Shown here piece after piece: positions 9,788 to 22,163 of a stretch of DNA of 64,000 nt. Below the pieces are notes generated by a model. The model was not told the DNA's origin. It made no database searches and worked only from the letters and a program-made list of their open reading frames with translations. Each line of letters begins with the position of its first letter. Within the stretch, counting starts at the first letter, position 1. The position numbers and the translations under genes are program-made. The stretch comes from Camellia lanceoleosa (Eukaryota > Streptophyta > Magnoliopsida > Ericales > Theaceae), in NCBI GenBank assembly GCA_025200525.1, contig CM045758.1, positions 60,824,649 through 60,888,648 on the forward strand, written 5' to 3'.

Positions 9788-12422
9788 CTAATTCCTTGGC
9801 AAGCCCTCCATTAGCCAAGCATCGTCATCCTCATTTTCATTGTTGCTTGTGCCAACTCCACCACTTTGAGTATTAGATCTATCATCCACGTTGACATCAC
9901 CAAATGATCCAAGGTCAATATCATCTCCAACCTCTAAGACCACATCATCCTCGTCATCTTCTACAATAGTTACGACAAAATCAATAAGTAATCAATTTAA
10001 TAATAACAAAAACATTGTTATATAATAATGAACTAATTAATTACTAACCATCACGTAAACCATGACATTGCTTCTTATTTTGTGGAGCCGAACTTTCTTG
10101 ATAAAGCATTTGTTCCAACTCATCAAAATCAAGAAGAGGAGGCTCTTCTTCATCTTCAACAATCCAAAACTCGGTTTTGTCAATACATTCAATGTTAACT
10201 GAATCATAGTTCTTCATGTTGTTGAAATGCCTATAATTTTCACTTAGAAGTAAGATTACTTAAATAAATATTCTATTACTAAATGTATGACAAGGTAAAT
10301 GGTTCATTTACCTATTCTTCAATCGCAAATTATAATGAATGTATACAAGATCATTAAGCGTTTGATGTTCCAATCTATTTCTCTTCTTCGTATGAATACG
10401 TTCAAAAACACTCCAGTTCCTTTCACATCCAGAAGAGCTACTAGTTTGGCTAAGAATTCAAATAGCCAACTTTTGCAAATTTGGAGCACTATGGCCAAAT
10501 AACCTCCACCATTCATCTTATTATTAAAAGAAAAGAAGAAATAAATAAATTAGATCTAATATTACACTTAAAGAATTATTAAGCAATCACAATGAAAAAA
10601 AATTAAATGTAATAAATAATTTTACCTGGTTGTGTTGTCTTGGATGTAATAATAGCAAGCTCTCTTCCAAAACTTTCTAATTGATCTCGAAACAATCTTG
10701 CTTCATTCAAGAGTTTTGTCTTGCTACATGTAGCTTTTGTTTCTATCACATCAAGCACACTTGCCAAAACCTCTGGTTTTTTGCAAAATGATGATTGATC
10801 ATATTGAAAAGCCGGATTCAACCAATAAGCCGCAGCATGGATATTTTTGCGTAATGTTCTATCTCAACGATCTTTGACAATACTTGTATAAGGCTTGTAC
10901 AATCTTTTTTTCTTCATGAAAACATTCTTAATTGCTATTCTTGCCCTATACATGCCCTCATATACATATCCCATTGAAGGTTTTTTATCTCCATCAACAA
11001 TACGCAACAATCTCATGAGTGGCTCAACAATCTTAACAATGATCAAGCAATCATTTGAAAACTTACTATCTAAAATGATAGCAACAACTTCTTTTGCTTT
11101 CTTATCTTTTGCATGCCTTGAATCGACAAAATCCTTACTTGTCACTAAGGCTTTCAAATCATGCATATGTTTTTGAATACTGTGCAATGCAATGAAAGTA
11201 GTGGCAAAACGGGTTGCTCCTGGGCGCACAATTTCAGTCCATCCTTTTCTTTTTCGTCAACCAAGCTATCAACCATGGGCGATTATAAATAAATCTTGTC
11301 ACACTTGATGCTCTAGACGCAAGCTCTTTCACATGATTCAACTTGGCAATATCACTTAACACTAAGTTCAAACAATGTACTGCACAAGGAGACCAATTAA
11401 TATTCTTGTAAGTTTCATTAACAAGCCTTCCAGCAGCAACATAATTTGCCCCATTATCTGTCACCATGTGCACAATATTGCTTGGTCCCACCCACTCAAT
11501 AATTTCTTCAAACAATTTAAAAAGAATAGGAGCATCTTTTACAACATCAGAGGCATTAACAGATTTAACAAAAGTGATTCCTCTAGGACAATAGACAAGA
11601 AAATTAATGAGAGTTCTATGTCTACCATCAGTCCAACCATCACCCATAATTGTACACCTAGAATCAGCCCAAGTACACTTCACAAAGTCAATAAACAATT
11701 GAAGCTCTTTCTTTGAGTCACTCAATAAAGGAACTCGAACTTCATGGTAGGTAGGAACTTTAAATCATGGACCAATGGCGATTGCAGCATCAAACATGGG
11801 CTGAAAGTATATGGAATTGACAACATTCATTGGAACACACGTATCATACAAAAATTTTGCCACAATCATATGTGCCCTATGTACAGCTTCTTTAGTTGCA
11901 AGGGCACTTTTGATAGTTGGTTGAGAGCCTGGAGTGGTCCTTGGTGCAAAAAAAATATCAATTTTTGCAGGGTCCTTTCCTTTTCCTCTTTGTGTCATTG
12001 TTGCCTTACTTTTATTCCTACTACCACCACCTTCATTAATTAAGATGCCCTTATTGCGTTGTGGAATTATTTCTTCAATTTTAGCATCATCCTCAAATTC
12101 GAAAACAGCCCGACCAAAGGGATTAGATTCCTTACTTGTTTATTTTTCTCAATAATTGCTTTCAAAGCCTCTTCCATTCGATACCTAACATCACCTGCAC
12201 TTTCTTACATGGCCCAACCTCACCAGACTTTCCTGCAAGATGTTGCTTCATTCTATTAATCCCTCCACCTTTGATAGTTTTCCCACAATACAAACATGTT
12301 TAAGTTTTCTTCCCATCAGGAGCTCGCCCCTCAGTTACATGGTCCCGTGCTGGATCAGATTTACCTCTTGTTGATGATGGGATATTAGAGTGTGCAGTTG
12401 AATTATGGCCAGATGAATCCAT
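9788..12422 (-). pseudogene. hAT transposase, decayed
   Basis: Start ATG at 12422; the acidic C-terminus ends in LPRN and a stop at 9788. Domains in order: BED zinc finger (about 12300-12200, CLYCG..H..C pattern), a linker, DUF659 (about 11720-11450, with GDGWTDGRHRTLINFLVY), a second catalytic region TDNGANYVAAG near 11450, the CxxH-type segment PCAVHCLNL near 11370, a helical region (11229-10610), and a hAT dimerisation domain near 10510-10310 with the ERIHTKKRNRLEH-type glutamate segment. GT-AG introns appear to separate the last parts (about 10630-10520 and 10300-10010). Damage: an in-frame stop just before the zinc finger (12300), stops between 12170 and 12000, a frameshift near 11235, and a stop in the dimerisation domain. 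Such an element could only move if another copy supplied transposase. Confidence 0.9.
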
Positions 12423-14118
12423 TTCACCTAAAACAGCCATATATAATATTTGAAATACAATAATTACAATGTTTAATGGATCCAAATGTTTAATACAATA
12501 ATTACTTTTCATGAATCCATTTCACATAATTAAATTCAAATTCACGAATCCAAATGCAACCTTCAAGAATTATTGAAATTAATACAGATGCCTAGCAAGA
12601 ATAACAATGTTTAATAGAAGCAAATTCAATGACAACTTACGGAATTCACATAACAATGTTTACTTTTCCTCTATTAATCATTTTCAAGAAGAATAGTTAA
12701 ATTTAATGACAACTTCAAATTCAATGACAACTTACAAAATTTAATGACAACTTCAAATTCATAGAACCAGTGCTGCTGGGTTGAGTTCTTCATAACTGAA
12801 TGATTGATGGACCAAATTAAATTATTAAAGAACAAAATTCTTTTTATGCCTTTGTGGTTTTCCTGACATTTAAATGATATGCAATTCACACATGTGGTTT
12901 GGGACTTTTATACCTTCCTCACTATAACATTGTCTTCCACTCTCTTCATTTTCTGATAACCATTACCACTATATTTAAACCCACCATCACCCATGGAGTA
13001 AAAGAAGGAAGTTGGGAAGTGGGGTGATGACATGGCACTCTATCAGTTTCTTATTTATGCCAAATTACTTTTTAAACTTTGAATTGTTTTTGGGTAAGCA
13101 CTTTTAAACTTTGAATCTCTTCTACACTGCAGTAAATGACAGGGATATTCGGGTAAGAGTGAAAGGGTCACTTCTCTTTCTATGTAGTAATTGATTCTAT
13201 ACAAGCAATGCAGATTGAGAAAAGAATGGAGAAACTCAAAAAAGGCAAACCTAAAGAATAGTTAAATTGTTGCATTTGAGCTTAACAGACCCCAAATTTG
13301 ATTTTCTTTTTAATTGCAGCAAAGCATGTTGGCAATTCTTCAGTTTTGTTACAAAACAGTTCTGTTTCTACTTTTTAGGCTGTAGGTAATTTTCAATATT
13401 ATTCAACCAAAAGTGGAAACAAAAATTCCTATGAAAAAATAGTTCAGGTGCACAACAGCCATGTTCTCTAGCATCTACTACTCATCATGACCTTAATTAA
13501 AATTCAAACCCCAAATTCTTTTTAAAGTCAAGACAGAGATAAGCACAAATAGTCAAACACAAATATATAAACATGGCAAGGCAAGGCAATGTAATTTTCT
13601 ATCATGGTAGCTCCAAGAAAAGGGCTAAAATGGAGGAAACCAATTCAAAACAAGTCATATATACCAGAAAATGTAACCTGTTAAACTATCGTAACCCATG
13701 TTTTTTATATTCTTTCAATTTTTTTCTTATTATGTATTATTATTACAATTAAATTAGGGAAAGAAAGAGAAAAAAAATTGCATTCAGAGAAAAAAAAAAA
13801 CCAAAGAAACAGGGTCGGTCACCACCCTTGAAGAGAAAAAGGGAAAAAGCAAAGAAACAGGGGTTGTCTCTCTGATGATCTGAATCTGATATATATATAT
13901 ATATATAAAACAATCAGCAAAAGAGAAAGAGAATGGGGAAAGAAAGAGAATACATACCAAAGGAAGAGCAGAGCAGAAAAAGGGAATAGCAGTGCTGTAG
14001 AGGTCGTCACCGTCGGTCACCAGAATTTTGCACACAGAGAGTGAGATTTCATCAGGCCAAAACTAGAGATGAGCCACTGAAAATATGATTCAGCCCTAGA
14101 ATTAGGGTTTTTTCAGTG

Positions 14119-14129
14119 TTATATATAAC
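14119..14129 (-). promoter_or_regulatory. Putative TATA box of the hAT transposase
   Basis: TTATATATAAC on the minus strand, about 190 bp inside the right terminus and upstream of a CT-rich leader (14035-13784). Several hundred bases of leader, probably with an intron, would separate it from the start codon at 12422. Assigned by position and composition only. Confidence 0.45.
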
Positions 14130-14319
14130 TTCAATTAACCCGTCCGGTTCCTCAAAACTTGTCCGGGTCGCTGGGTTTTCCGGTTGAACCGATGGGTTTT
14201 CCGGTTCTCTCGAATAACAGTGGTTTTGAGCCTCCTCCGGGTTTGCTGGGCAGTCCAGACCGGAACCAGGCCCGGTTCCCGGTCCAACTGGCCGGTCCGG
14301 TCCGGGTTTGAAAACCATG

Positions 14320-14327
14320 CGCTACCG
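14320..14327. repeat. hAT target site duplication, right
   Basis: CGCTACCG, the partner of 9173-9180. The interrupted pol frame continues on its right. Confidence 0.88.
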
Positions 14328-15660
14328 GATTGATTTTCTCAATAATCTCATATGGTCCGACATATCTCGGTGCTAGCTTGCCTTTAACCCCAAAACGGGT
14401 CTGCCTTTTCATCGGTGTCACTTTCACAAAAACGTGATCGCCTACTTCATATTCTCTGTCTCGCCTTCTGACATTCGCATAACTTTTCTGTCAGCTCTGT
14501 GCGGTTTTCAATCTCTGTTGAATCAATTTCACTTTTTCTGTAGTTTCATACACAATCTTGGGCCCAAGCAAAGGCCCATCTCCAACTTCTGCCTAACAAA
14601 TTGGAGATCGACATTTTCTACCATACAATGCCTCGAAAGGCGCCACACCGATGCTTGAATAAAAGCTATTGTTGTAAGCAAATTCGACTAAAGGCAAATG
14701 GCTTTCCCAATTTCACTGGAAATCAAGGACACACATTCTCAGCAAATCCTCCAGAGTCTGGATAGTTCTTTCTAACTGACCATCTGTCTGAGGATGGTAG
14801 GCACTACTCAGTCTCAGTTCAGTACCCAATGCAGTTTGTAGACTTTGCCAGAATCTCGATGTAAACTTCGAGTCCCTATCAGAAACAATGGACACAAGCA
14901 CTCCATGCAATCTAACAATCTCATCAATATAGATTACAGCCAGTTTGTCCGCATTATAAATTGTTTTGACAGATAAGAAATGAGCAGATTTAGTCAGTCT
15001 ATCAACAATAACCCAAATTGAATCCATACCTTTACTAGAGCGAGGTAAACCGACAATAAAATCCATAGTGATATGTTCTCATTTCCACTTCGGTATCGGT
15101 AAGGGTTGCAATAAACCTGCGGGTCGTTGATGTACGGCTTTAACTTGTTGGCAATGAAGACATTTCGACACAAAGTCAGCAATTTCCTTCTTCATTCCCG
15201 GCCACCAGAAATTCAGTTTCAAGTCTTGATACATTTTTGTATTCCCTGGGTGGATAGACAATTTTGAATTGTGGCCCTCTTGCAGAACTCTTTTTTTCAG
15301 TCCAGAATCACCCAGTACACACAATCTTCCCTGAAATTTCAACACATTATTCTCAAATTTGAAATCTGGCCCCGGTTTGGATTCCCGTTCTTTGATGATC
15401 TTCTTCAGGAAGTCATCTTGTTGCTGTTTCTCTTTAATCTTTTCAATCAGTGCTGGTTGATCAGAAATAGCAGCTAATGTTCCACCTTGTTCGCGCAAAA
15501 CAATCTCAATTTCAAACTTTTAAATCACATAGCAATTCTTTCTGCCCGGTGAGTAAACAAGCTAAATTTCCAATCGATTTCCGACTCAGTGCATCAGCAA
15601 CGGTGTTAGCTTTCTCTGGATGGTACAAAATCTGTAGGTCATAGTCCTTAATCAATTCTA
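14328..15660 (-). pseudogene. Tekay-like integrase, decayed
   Basis: Zinc-binding N-terminus with the HHCC pattern (HNSKLSIHPG, then FVSKCLHCQQVK, about 15270-15150). The catalytic core carries the D-D-E triad: D in [10 protein letters not shown] (about 15060), D in [12 protein letters not shown] (about 14880), E in [15 protein letters not shown] (about 14770). After it come the typical [10 protein letters not shown] and [10 protein letters not shown] segments and the SH3-like region APRYVGPYEIIEKI, which is broken off at 14328 by the hAT. In-frame stops lie near 15078, 14713 and 14430. The integrase would insert element cDNA into chromosomal DNA. Confidence 0.92.
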
Positions 15661-15667
15661 ACCATCT

Positions 15668-16830
15668 CTACTGCCTCATATTTAGTTCTTTCGGTGTGAA
15701 GAAGTATTTTAAGCTCTTGTGGTCGGTATACACTTCACACGTCACCCCATAAAGGTGGTGACGCCAAATTTTCAGTGCAAACACTACTGTAGCAAGTTCT
15801 AAATCATGGGTCGGGTAGTTCTTTTCATGCGGTCTTAGTTGTCGGGAAGCATAGGCAATAACTCTCTCATTCTGCATTAAAACACATCCCAAACCCTTAT
15901 GAGAAGCATCACTAAAAATGGTAAAACCATCCGTACTTGAAGGTAGGGTAAGAACCGATGCAGTCACAAGTCGAGTTTTCAACTCTTGGAATGTTGATTC
16001 TCTTTGGTCAGTCCAGTCAAACGATATCCCCTTTTGAGTCAACTGTGTCAGTGGTAAGGCAATTTTGGAGAAGTCTCTGACAAATCTTCTATAATACCCG
16101 ACTAACCCCAAAAAGTTTCGGACTTCTGTAATATTTGTTGGTCTAGGCCAATTTACCACGGCTTCAACTTTCTGTGGGTCCACTGAAATGCCATCTCTAC
16201 TAATAACATGTCCTAAAAACATAACATGATCAAGCCAAAATTCACATTTACTCAATTTCGCATACAGTTTCTGTTCTCTTAGGGTCTGTAAGGCAAGTCT
16301 CAGATGATGTTCATGTTCTTCTCTACTTTTAGAATAAATCATAATGTCGTCTATAAATACAACAATAAAGTCATCGAGGAATGGTTTAAAAATTCTGTTC
16401 ATAAGGTCCATAAATGCAGCAAGTGCATTGGTAACTCTGAAAGGCATAACTAGGAATTCGTAATGTCCATACCTTGTTCGAAAAGCAGTTTTGTAAATGT
16501 CCTCTGGTTTAACTTTCAGCTGATGGTATCTGGATCTAAGATCAATCTTAGAGAACACTTGAGCACCCTGTAATTGATCAAATAAGTCATCAATACGCGG
16601 CAATCGATATTTATTTTTCACAGTTACCTTGTTCAATTCACGATAGTCAATACAAAGTCTCAGTGAGCCGTCTTTCTTTTTCACAAACAAGACAAGTGCG
16701 CCCCATGGTGAAGTACTGGTCCTGATGAACTTCTTATCTAACAGTTCTTGCAGTTGTACTTTCAATTCTTTCAGTTCAGTCAGAGCCATTCGGTAAGGAG
16801 CTTTAGATATCGGTGGTAATGCGGAATCAC
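15668..16830 (-). pseudogene. Tekay-like reverse transcriptase and RNase H
   Basis: Long open frame (373 codons from the ATG at 16789, coding similarity from about 16830). Reverse transcriptase motifs in order: [54 protein letters not shown] and the catalytic FIDDIMIYS (YxDD type with F for Y). RNase H follows with [13 protein letters not shown] and [11 protein letters not shown]. The frame is shifted relative to gag-protease, with the break near 16830, and it ends at a stop at 15668 within the RNase H tail. Catalytic aspartates are still present, so decay is modest. The frame continues degenerately into the integrase. Confidence 0.93.
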
Positions 16831-18489
16831 ATCAACGGTGAACTCAATCTCCCTATCAATCAAATCCCCTGGCAGATCATCTGGAAAAACATCTGGGAAA
16901 TCTCTGACTATAGGAATACTGTTCACATTAGCGTTAACATCAGTAAATACAATCAATACAAAACAGAAATACCCTTTACACCCCTTTCTAATTAGTTTGT
17001 ATGCTTTCATAGATGAAATCAAATATGGGGGAGGTACCACTCCACTTCCGTTAAACACAAATTCAGGTAGGCCAGGTGGACGGAAAACAACTTGTTTTGT
17101 CACACAGTCTATAGTAGCATGATATTTTGTTAACCAGTCCATTCCCAATATCACATCAAAATGATCAATGTTCAGAGGTAGTAAATCAATATACAGATGC
17201 ATATCCCCAACAATAATTTCACATGCAGGGTACATATAAGCACAAGTCACAGATCCCCCAACAGGCAAAGATACAGCTAACAAGTAATTCATGGGTTCCA
17301 ATGGTCTATTCAATTTTCGCGAAAAAGCATGCGATACATATGAATGTCTAGACCCCGAATCAATCAAAACATATGCATTTTGAGCACAAATTGAAAGTAT
17401 ACATGACACAACGGTCTCAGTATTCTGCACATCTCCCGGTACGAGTGCAAACGCTCGGCCTTGGCTCATAGGCTCTTTTCCAGTGGCTTTAGGATTGGGT
17501 TTCGGTGGAGCAGTTGATGCTACTGCGCTGGCTGCAGCCTTATGATTGCCCGGAGGAGTGGAAGGGCAATCTTTGACCATGTGGCCCACCTTGCCACACC
17601 TGTAACAAGCACCTAAAAGTTTATAACAAACCCCTTTGTGTTTTTTATCACATTCAGAACAGGGCGGTATGGAACCACTTCCCTGACTAGAGCTAGTGGT
17701 TGACCCTGAGTTTTGCTTTTTGTTCAGTGGGTTGTTTCTGCTTTTCTTGAATTTAAAACCCCGTTTCTTCCCGCGCCACTCAGTTGCGGGTGTTTCAGTC
17801 TGTTTCAATGCCTCGATATTTGACTCGGCCATTATTGCTCGGTCGAGAACATCCACGTATTTCAGTAATTTCAAAACATTTATCCTGTCAAGAATTTCCA
17901 CATTAAGGCTGCCTTCAAACTTCCTGGCCTTCTTGTAATCTGTATCAACCATGTGTGGTGCATAACGGGCAAGTTCGGTAAACTTTGATTCATACTCAAC
18001 CACGGACATGGTACCTTGTTTTAGTTATTCAAATTCAGTCACCTTTCGATCCCGGACACACTGAGGAAAGTATTTCTCAAAGAAGGACTCTTTAAACTGA
18101 GCCCAAGTCACAACTGTGTTAGTGTCACGAACCAGCATCCACCACCTTCTAGCTTCTTCCTGTAAGGTGAAGGTAGCCAGTAATACTTTATGTGCTTCGG
18201 AGCACAGAAACACTTCAAATAACTTTTCTATTTCAAGAATACATGCTTCAGCTTTTAACGGTTCGAGGCCTCCCTGAAAGGATGGCGGTTTCATCTTACT
18301 AAATTTCTGCGTTAGAGTAATGATCTCATCATTCACATTCTATTCTGGCTGTACCGGAGGAGGTGGGGGCTGTTGCTTCTGTTATTGCTGTTGCCTTAAG
18401 GCTTCAATCAGTAGTTCAACAGTTCTTTCTAATCTCACCATTCTGGCGTCAGATGATTCAGTTTCATCAGTAGTCCTTACATTATCCAT
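16780..18489 (-). pseudogene. Tekay-like gag and protease
   Basis: One frame from the ATG at 18489 to 16780, interrupted by at least three in-frame stops (18382, near 18340, and 18025). The gag core contains the retrotransposon gag signature (EARRWWMLV, FKESFFEKYFP). A basic linker leads to the zinc knuckle CYRCGKVGHMVKDC at about 17600, preceded by an extra Cys-rich stretch (CSECDKKHKGVCY). The aspartic protease active site LIDSGSRHSYVS lies at about 17360, and the second protease signature ILGMDWL near 17130. A frameshift near 16830 separates it from reverse transcriptase. Gag forms the particle and protease would process the polyprotein. Confidence 0.92.
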
Positions 18490-18679
18490 TTCACTATATG
18501 CAACATAGCAATAATAAACATAGGAGGTTACATACTTTAAACAAATTAACACATTAGCACATATATTCATGTCATGGCCACACACACTTTTCATGCTCAT
18601 GCAATGCCCTATTACTTTTCTAGGACATCCTATAGCTCATTTCGACACGTGTGTGCGGTATAACTCGTGGTTTAATAAT

Positions 18680-18691
18680 GCTCTGATACCA
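18680..18691 (-). other. Primer binding site, initiator-Met tRNA type
   Basis: TGGTATCAGAGC on the minus strand, three bases after the 5' LTR end. It matches the start of the standard plant initiator-methionine tRNA primer site. Its position fixes the 5' LTR as 18695-21033 and the direction of the element. Confidence 0.92.
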
Positions 18692-18694
18692 CTC

Positions 18695-21033
18695 TGTCAC
18701 AACCCAAACCCGCCCCTATGGGTTTAGCATCAGAATCGCCAAGAATCCGAGATTATCAAGGCTAAAGAGAACAAGAATAGATATGTACAGTGGCGGAAGC
18801 CAAAACAGTAATTAAACAATGTCCAATAAGCTATGACAGTCTGTATACAAAAAGACTTTTCATATATATACACATTCGGAAACAGAACAGTATTTACAAC
18901 GTATACAGAAACATTCAATACAGTACAAGTCTTACTCAGTCTATACAGGACACAAACAAAATGGGGAATCTAAAACACCCCATAGCCTTGGCTTGAACAG
19001 TACTGGAACCTCGAGGTGAGGCACAAAGGTTGGCTTGACAAGACAATGCTTAGCCTGACACCCCTAGCAGCGGTCTGGTACTTGAACATCTACATATATA
19101 TATGAGCAATGAGCTAAAGCCCAATGAATAACATAATGCGTAAAGAGGTTAACAATGAATGTCCTTTCAGTATTGAAAACAGTCAATTGATTCAAAGATA
19201 TCATCATCCAAATATAATACATATGTGGTACATCCATTAGCGTATCAAGATAAGAAATAATAGGTCTTGAAAGACCGAGCAGTAAATGATGGCCATCATA
19301 ACAGTAAACAAAAGTTCCAGGATAGGAATTAACAGAGATCTCTGTAACAGTAGCAGTAACAATAACAGTAGTTGCTATGGATGCCACAATATAGTTCAGA
19401 ATAGAGGACATACATTTATTCAGTTAACAGTATCAATACAAAAACAATATAGTTTAACCATTCAGAAGATATTCATATTTGAACATATCTTTACACAGTT
19501 GTTACTCACAAAGTTCAGGGCTACAATTAAGCTAGAGCGCGTCATTAGATGCCAACCCTACACAGTTTACAGGATGAACACACACTAAGTTCACATTCGG
19601 GAATCAAAGACTTAGTCCCTACTTAGACTCGGTGCGGTTCTACATCTATATCCTCATTAAAATGCTTTAAACTAGGCCTAAGAATGCCTAGAATGAAATG
19701 AGGATGCAAAGATGCACATTAAAAACATTTTCAGAATTTTCAGAAAAACAGGGTCCCGCTCGAGCGTGTCTTTCCCTGCTCGAGCGGACATGCAGACAAA
19801 GGTTCCCCGCTCAAGCGGACTGCAAAACATGGAAAAAGTACTGGATGTGTGAAAATCACACTCGATGGGCACTCGACACCTACTCGAGCGTGTGACACAA
19901 GTTCCCGCTCGAGCGAACAGTAAAACAATGGAAAGTGCTGGGGCCACGAATTCCACGCTCGAGCGCCAATTTCCCCACTCGAGCGTGAGTCCAAATTCTG
20001 AAAATTCCAAATTTGAACCTCAAGCTCAAAACCAAGTTTTAATGCATCAAATTCGATCCTCTTGGGCTAATTTTCTGGAAAACACTTCAAAACCCATAAT
20101 ATTACATGTTTCAAAGATCAATTTGAGAAATCAAAGCCTAAGGTAGTTCAATTAAACTCATTTTCAAATAAAACTTCAAGAACATAAATTAAATGTAACA
20201 TGCATGTATTTAATCAACTTCAAGCTTCAAGTACAGGCTCAAATAAGCCAATTCTTCCATAAACAAGATGAATTCATGGTCCAACACAAAAATATGAACA
20301 TACATGTGGAATTTCATGAACAATACTCTTCAAAACTCAAGGATGGCCACATGCCTGCATGATTTGTGCCACAATGCAACATGCTAGGTTCAATTCAAGA
20401 CTTAACTCTTCAATATAACATGAATGTAACATGAACCTTGCAAGAACTATCTTAAATACACAATCAAGAAGGTAATTACTCTACCTTAAATTTCCAACTC
20501 TAAGTATAGAAGCTCAATTTTGCAATTATCTTCTAAATCCTCTTAGCCTCCAAGCAAATTCAAGATGAAAACAAGTTTTCCTCACTCTCTCTATCTCTAG
20601 TCGGCTAAGGACTCAAGGAATGGCTGAGGAAATGATGTTAAACAATGTATAATTCAAGTCTCAACATATGGTATGAAGTGGGCCACTAAGTGGCAAAATT
20701 GTAAATAATGCAACTTGTGTAACTTAACTTATTTTAATTTATTTAATCATGCCAAATCACATTTCAAATAAATATGCCATAAAATCACATAAATTATGAT
20801 TAACACATATCACTAATCAATTTCAGATTCGGCCGCCAATAAGGCCTTCAATTTGCAGTTTAAAACATAAAACATGAATAGATAGTTTAACAGTCGAACA
20901 GATAGAGATGTACTTAAACAGATACAGACAATCAATCAGTTCCAGATTTCAGTCAATCAGTCAATTAACATGTTTAGTCTTAGTTCAACAGTAATCAGTG
21001 GTTAATCAGTAAACAGTGGTGAGGGTTGTCACA
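18695..21033 (-). repeat. Tekay-like 5' LTR (right copy)
   Basis: 2339 bp, TGTCACAACCC to GTTGTCACA on the plus strand. It aligns end to end with 6484-8829. The main structural difference is in the palindrome cluster (19757-19985), where a 20-bp unit is lost and a 25-bp piece gained. The base differences between the LTRs, many C/T or G/A, indicate an old insertion. No coding capacity. Confidence 0.93.
19757..19985. promoter_or_regulatory. Phased palindrome cluster in the right Tekay LTR
   Basis: Copies or near copies of CGCTCGAGCG start at 19757, 19777, 19808, 19956 and 19976, with two more between 19880 and 19916. The pairs 19757/19777 and 19956/19976 keep the 20-bp pitch. Compared with the left LTR, the pair at 7611/7631 has collapsed to one site at 19808. 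Confidence 0.75.
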
Positions 21034-21715
21034 AGTAACTAAAGTGTCATTGAGTAATAAATGAAATCTCATTAAATATCAATCGATATTTAATTGACTA
21101 GTAAGTAGAATTTGATAAAATAGTATGTGGGATTTGATTGAATAATAAATCAAGTTTTATGGAGTAGCCAAAATAAAATTTAATTGAGTAGTAAATAAAC
21201 TCTAATAAAGTAGTAAGTGGAAACTCATTAAGTCTTTGTTTGGGTGTATTATATAAGTAAACTTTTTATCTTTTTATCTTTTTTTGTCACAATAACTCTC
21301 TACTTTTCTGCACATCTTTTCATAAAAAGTCAAAAAATACACTTATTTAGATCATCTCAAGCAATCCCTTAAGTGAAGTGTAGTGAAGTAACAGGTAGAA
21401 GATTATTGAGTAATAAGTGGAATTTAATTGAGTAATAAGTAAATTCTAATGAAATAATAAGCAGAAGCTCATTAATAGTAAGTACAATTTAATTGAATAG
21501 TAAATGAAGTCTAATGAAATAATAAGTAGAAACTCATTGAATAATAAGTAGAGTCTAGTGAATTAGTGAATAGAAGCTCATTGAGTGGTAAATGGAGTTT
21601 AATTGAGTAATAAGTCAAGTTTGATTGAGTAGTTTGTGGAATCTTGTTGATTAGTAATTAAGATTTAATCGAGTAGTAAGTCATATCTGATTAAGTAGTA
21701 AGTGACGTCTCATCG
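21034..21715. repeat. 22-bp minisatellite, right part
   Basis: Continuation of the array at 3899-6483 after the Tekay insertion, with the same TAGTAAGT..AGTCT..ATTGAG units, more degenerate. A MITE (21232-21368) interrupts it. Confidence 0.75.
21232..21368. mobile_element. Short MITE, TTTGACTTTTT family
   Basis: 137 bp flanked by TTAA (21228-21231 and 21369-21372). The ends GTCTTTGTTTGGGTG and GGGATTGCTTGAGATG (reverse complement) are imperfect inverted repeats. The interior contains CATAAAAAGTCAAAAAAT and CACTTATTTAGATCATC, shared with copies at about 32016-32275, 49950-50117, 60098-60236 and 61215-61337. Non-coding. Confidence 0.6.
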
Positions 21716-22163
21716 AATAGGATATATGAAAACTGTTTAGTAACTTTTCAATCATAATTAAAATTATAAACATAAAAAGTCATAATCAATATCATAATGA
21801 ATCATACGAAGGAAAATAACCAAATATCATTTAAGGCATATAATTAAAGAGCTCTTCAATCATAATCAAAATTAAAATTACAAGAGGTTATAACTAAGGC
21901 ATAATTAACACAACAAATTATAATCAAATACCACAAAGGTTATAACTGGACATATGATACACATCAAAAAATAGAATGTGTACTAGAGAATTTTCATGTA
22001 AATATAAGAATAAATACGAATATATTGTATATTTTTCAATATTAAATAATTAACATTATTTTTTTATTCAACAACTAATAAAATACTATTGAAAAATTAG
22101 CTAAATTTTATTTAAATTAAAATTTGAAAAAAAAATCAATATAATTATATCAAATTTAATACT
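21716..22163. other. AT-rich DNA, no gene seen
   Basis: AT-rich sequence with scattered ATCATAATCA-like phrases near 21750-21900. I see no gene. Confidence 0.5.

Larger units (their letters stand above)
9181..14319 (-). mobile_element. hAT DNA transposon (DUF659/BED type), nested in Tekay pol
   Basis: 5139-bp element with terminal inverted repeats CATGGTTTTTAAACCCGGA (left) and CATGGTTTTCAAACCCGGA (right, reverse complement), one mismatch in 19. The flanking duplication is 8 bp (9173-9180 and 14320-14327). Both subterminal regions are packed with ACCGG/CCGGT motifs, as is usual for binding sites of hAT transposases. It encodes one minus-strand transposase with a BED zinc finger, DUF659, a catalytic core and a dimerisation domain, now broken. 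12430-14110 is non-coding leader and promoter; 9200-9780 is a non-coding 3' region. Confidence 0.93.
6484..21033 (-). mobile_element. Tekay/Del-like Ty3/gypsy chromovirus, carrying a nested hAT
   Basis: Complete but decayed LTR retrotransposon transcribed on the minus strand. LTRs are 6484-8829 and 18695-21033, and the target duplication is AGCAA (6479-6483) / AGTAA (21034-21038), one mismatch. Internal order on the minus strand: initiator-Met-type primer binding site, gag with CCHC knuckle, aspartic protease, reverse transcriptase, RNase H, integrase, chromodomain-like C-terminus, polypurine tract. The gag style, the 2.3-kb LTRs and the chromodomain-like end place it in the Tekay/Del chromovirus clade. 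Several in-frame stops, a gag/pol frameshift and the hAT insertion at 9181-14319 show it is dead. It is inserted in the 22-bp minisatellite. Confidence 0.93.
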
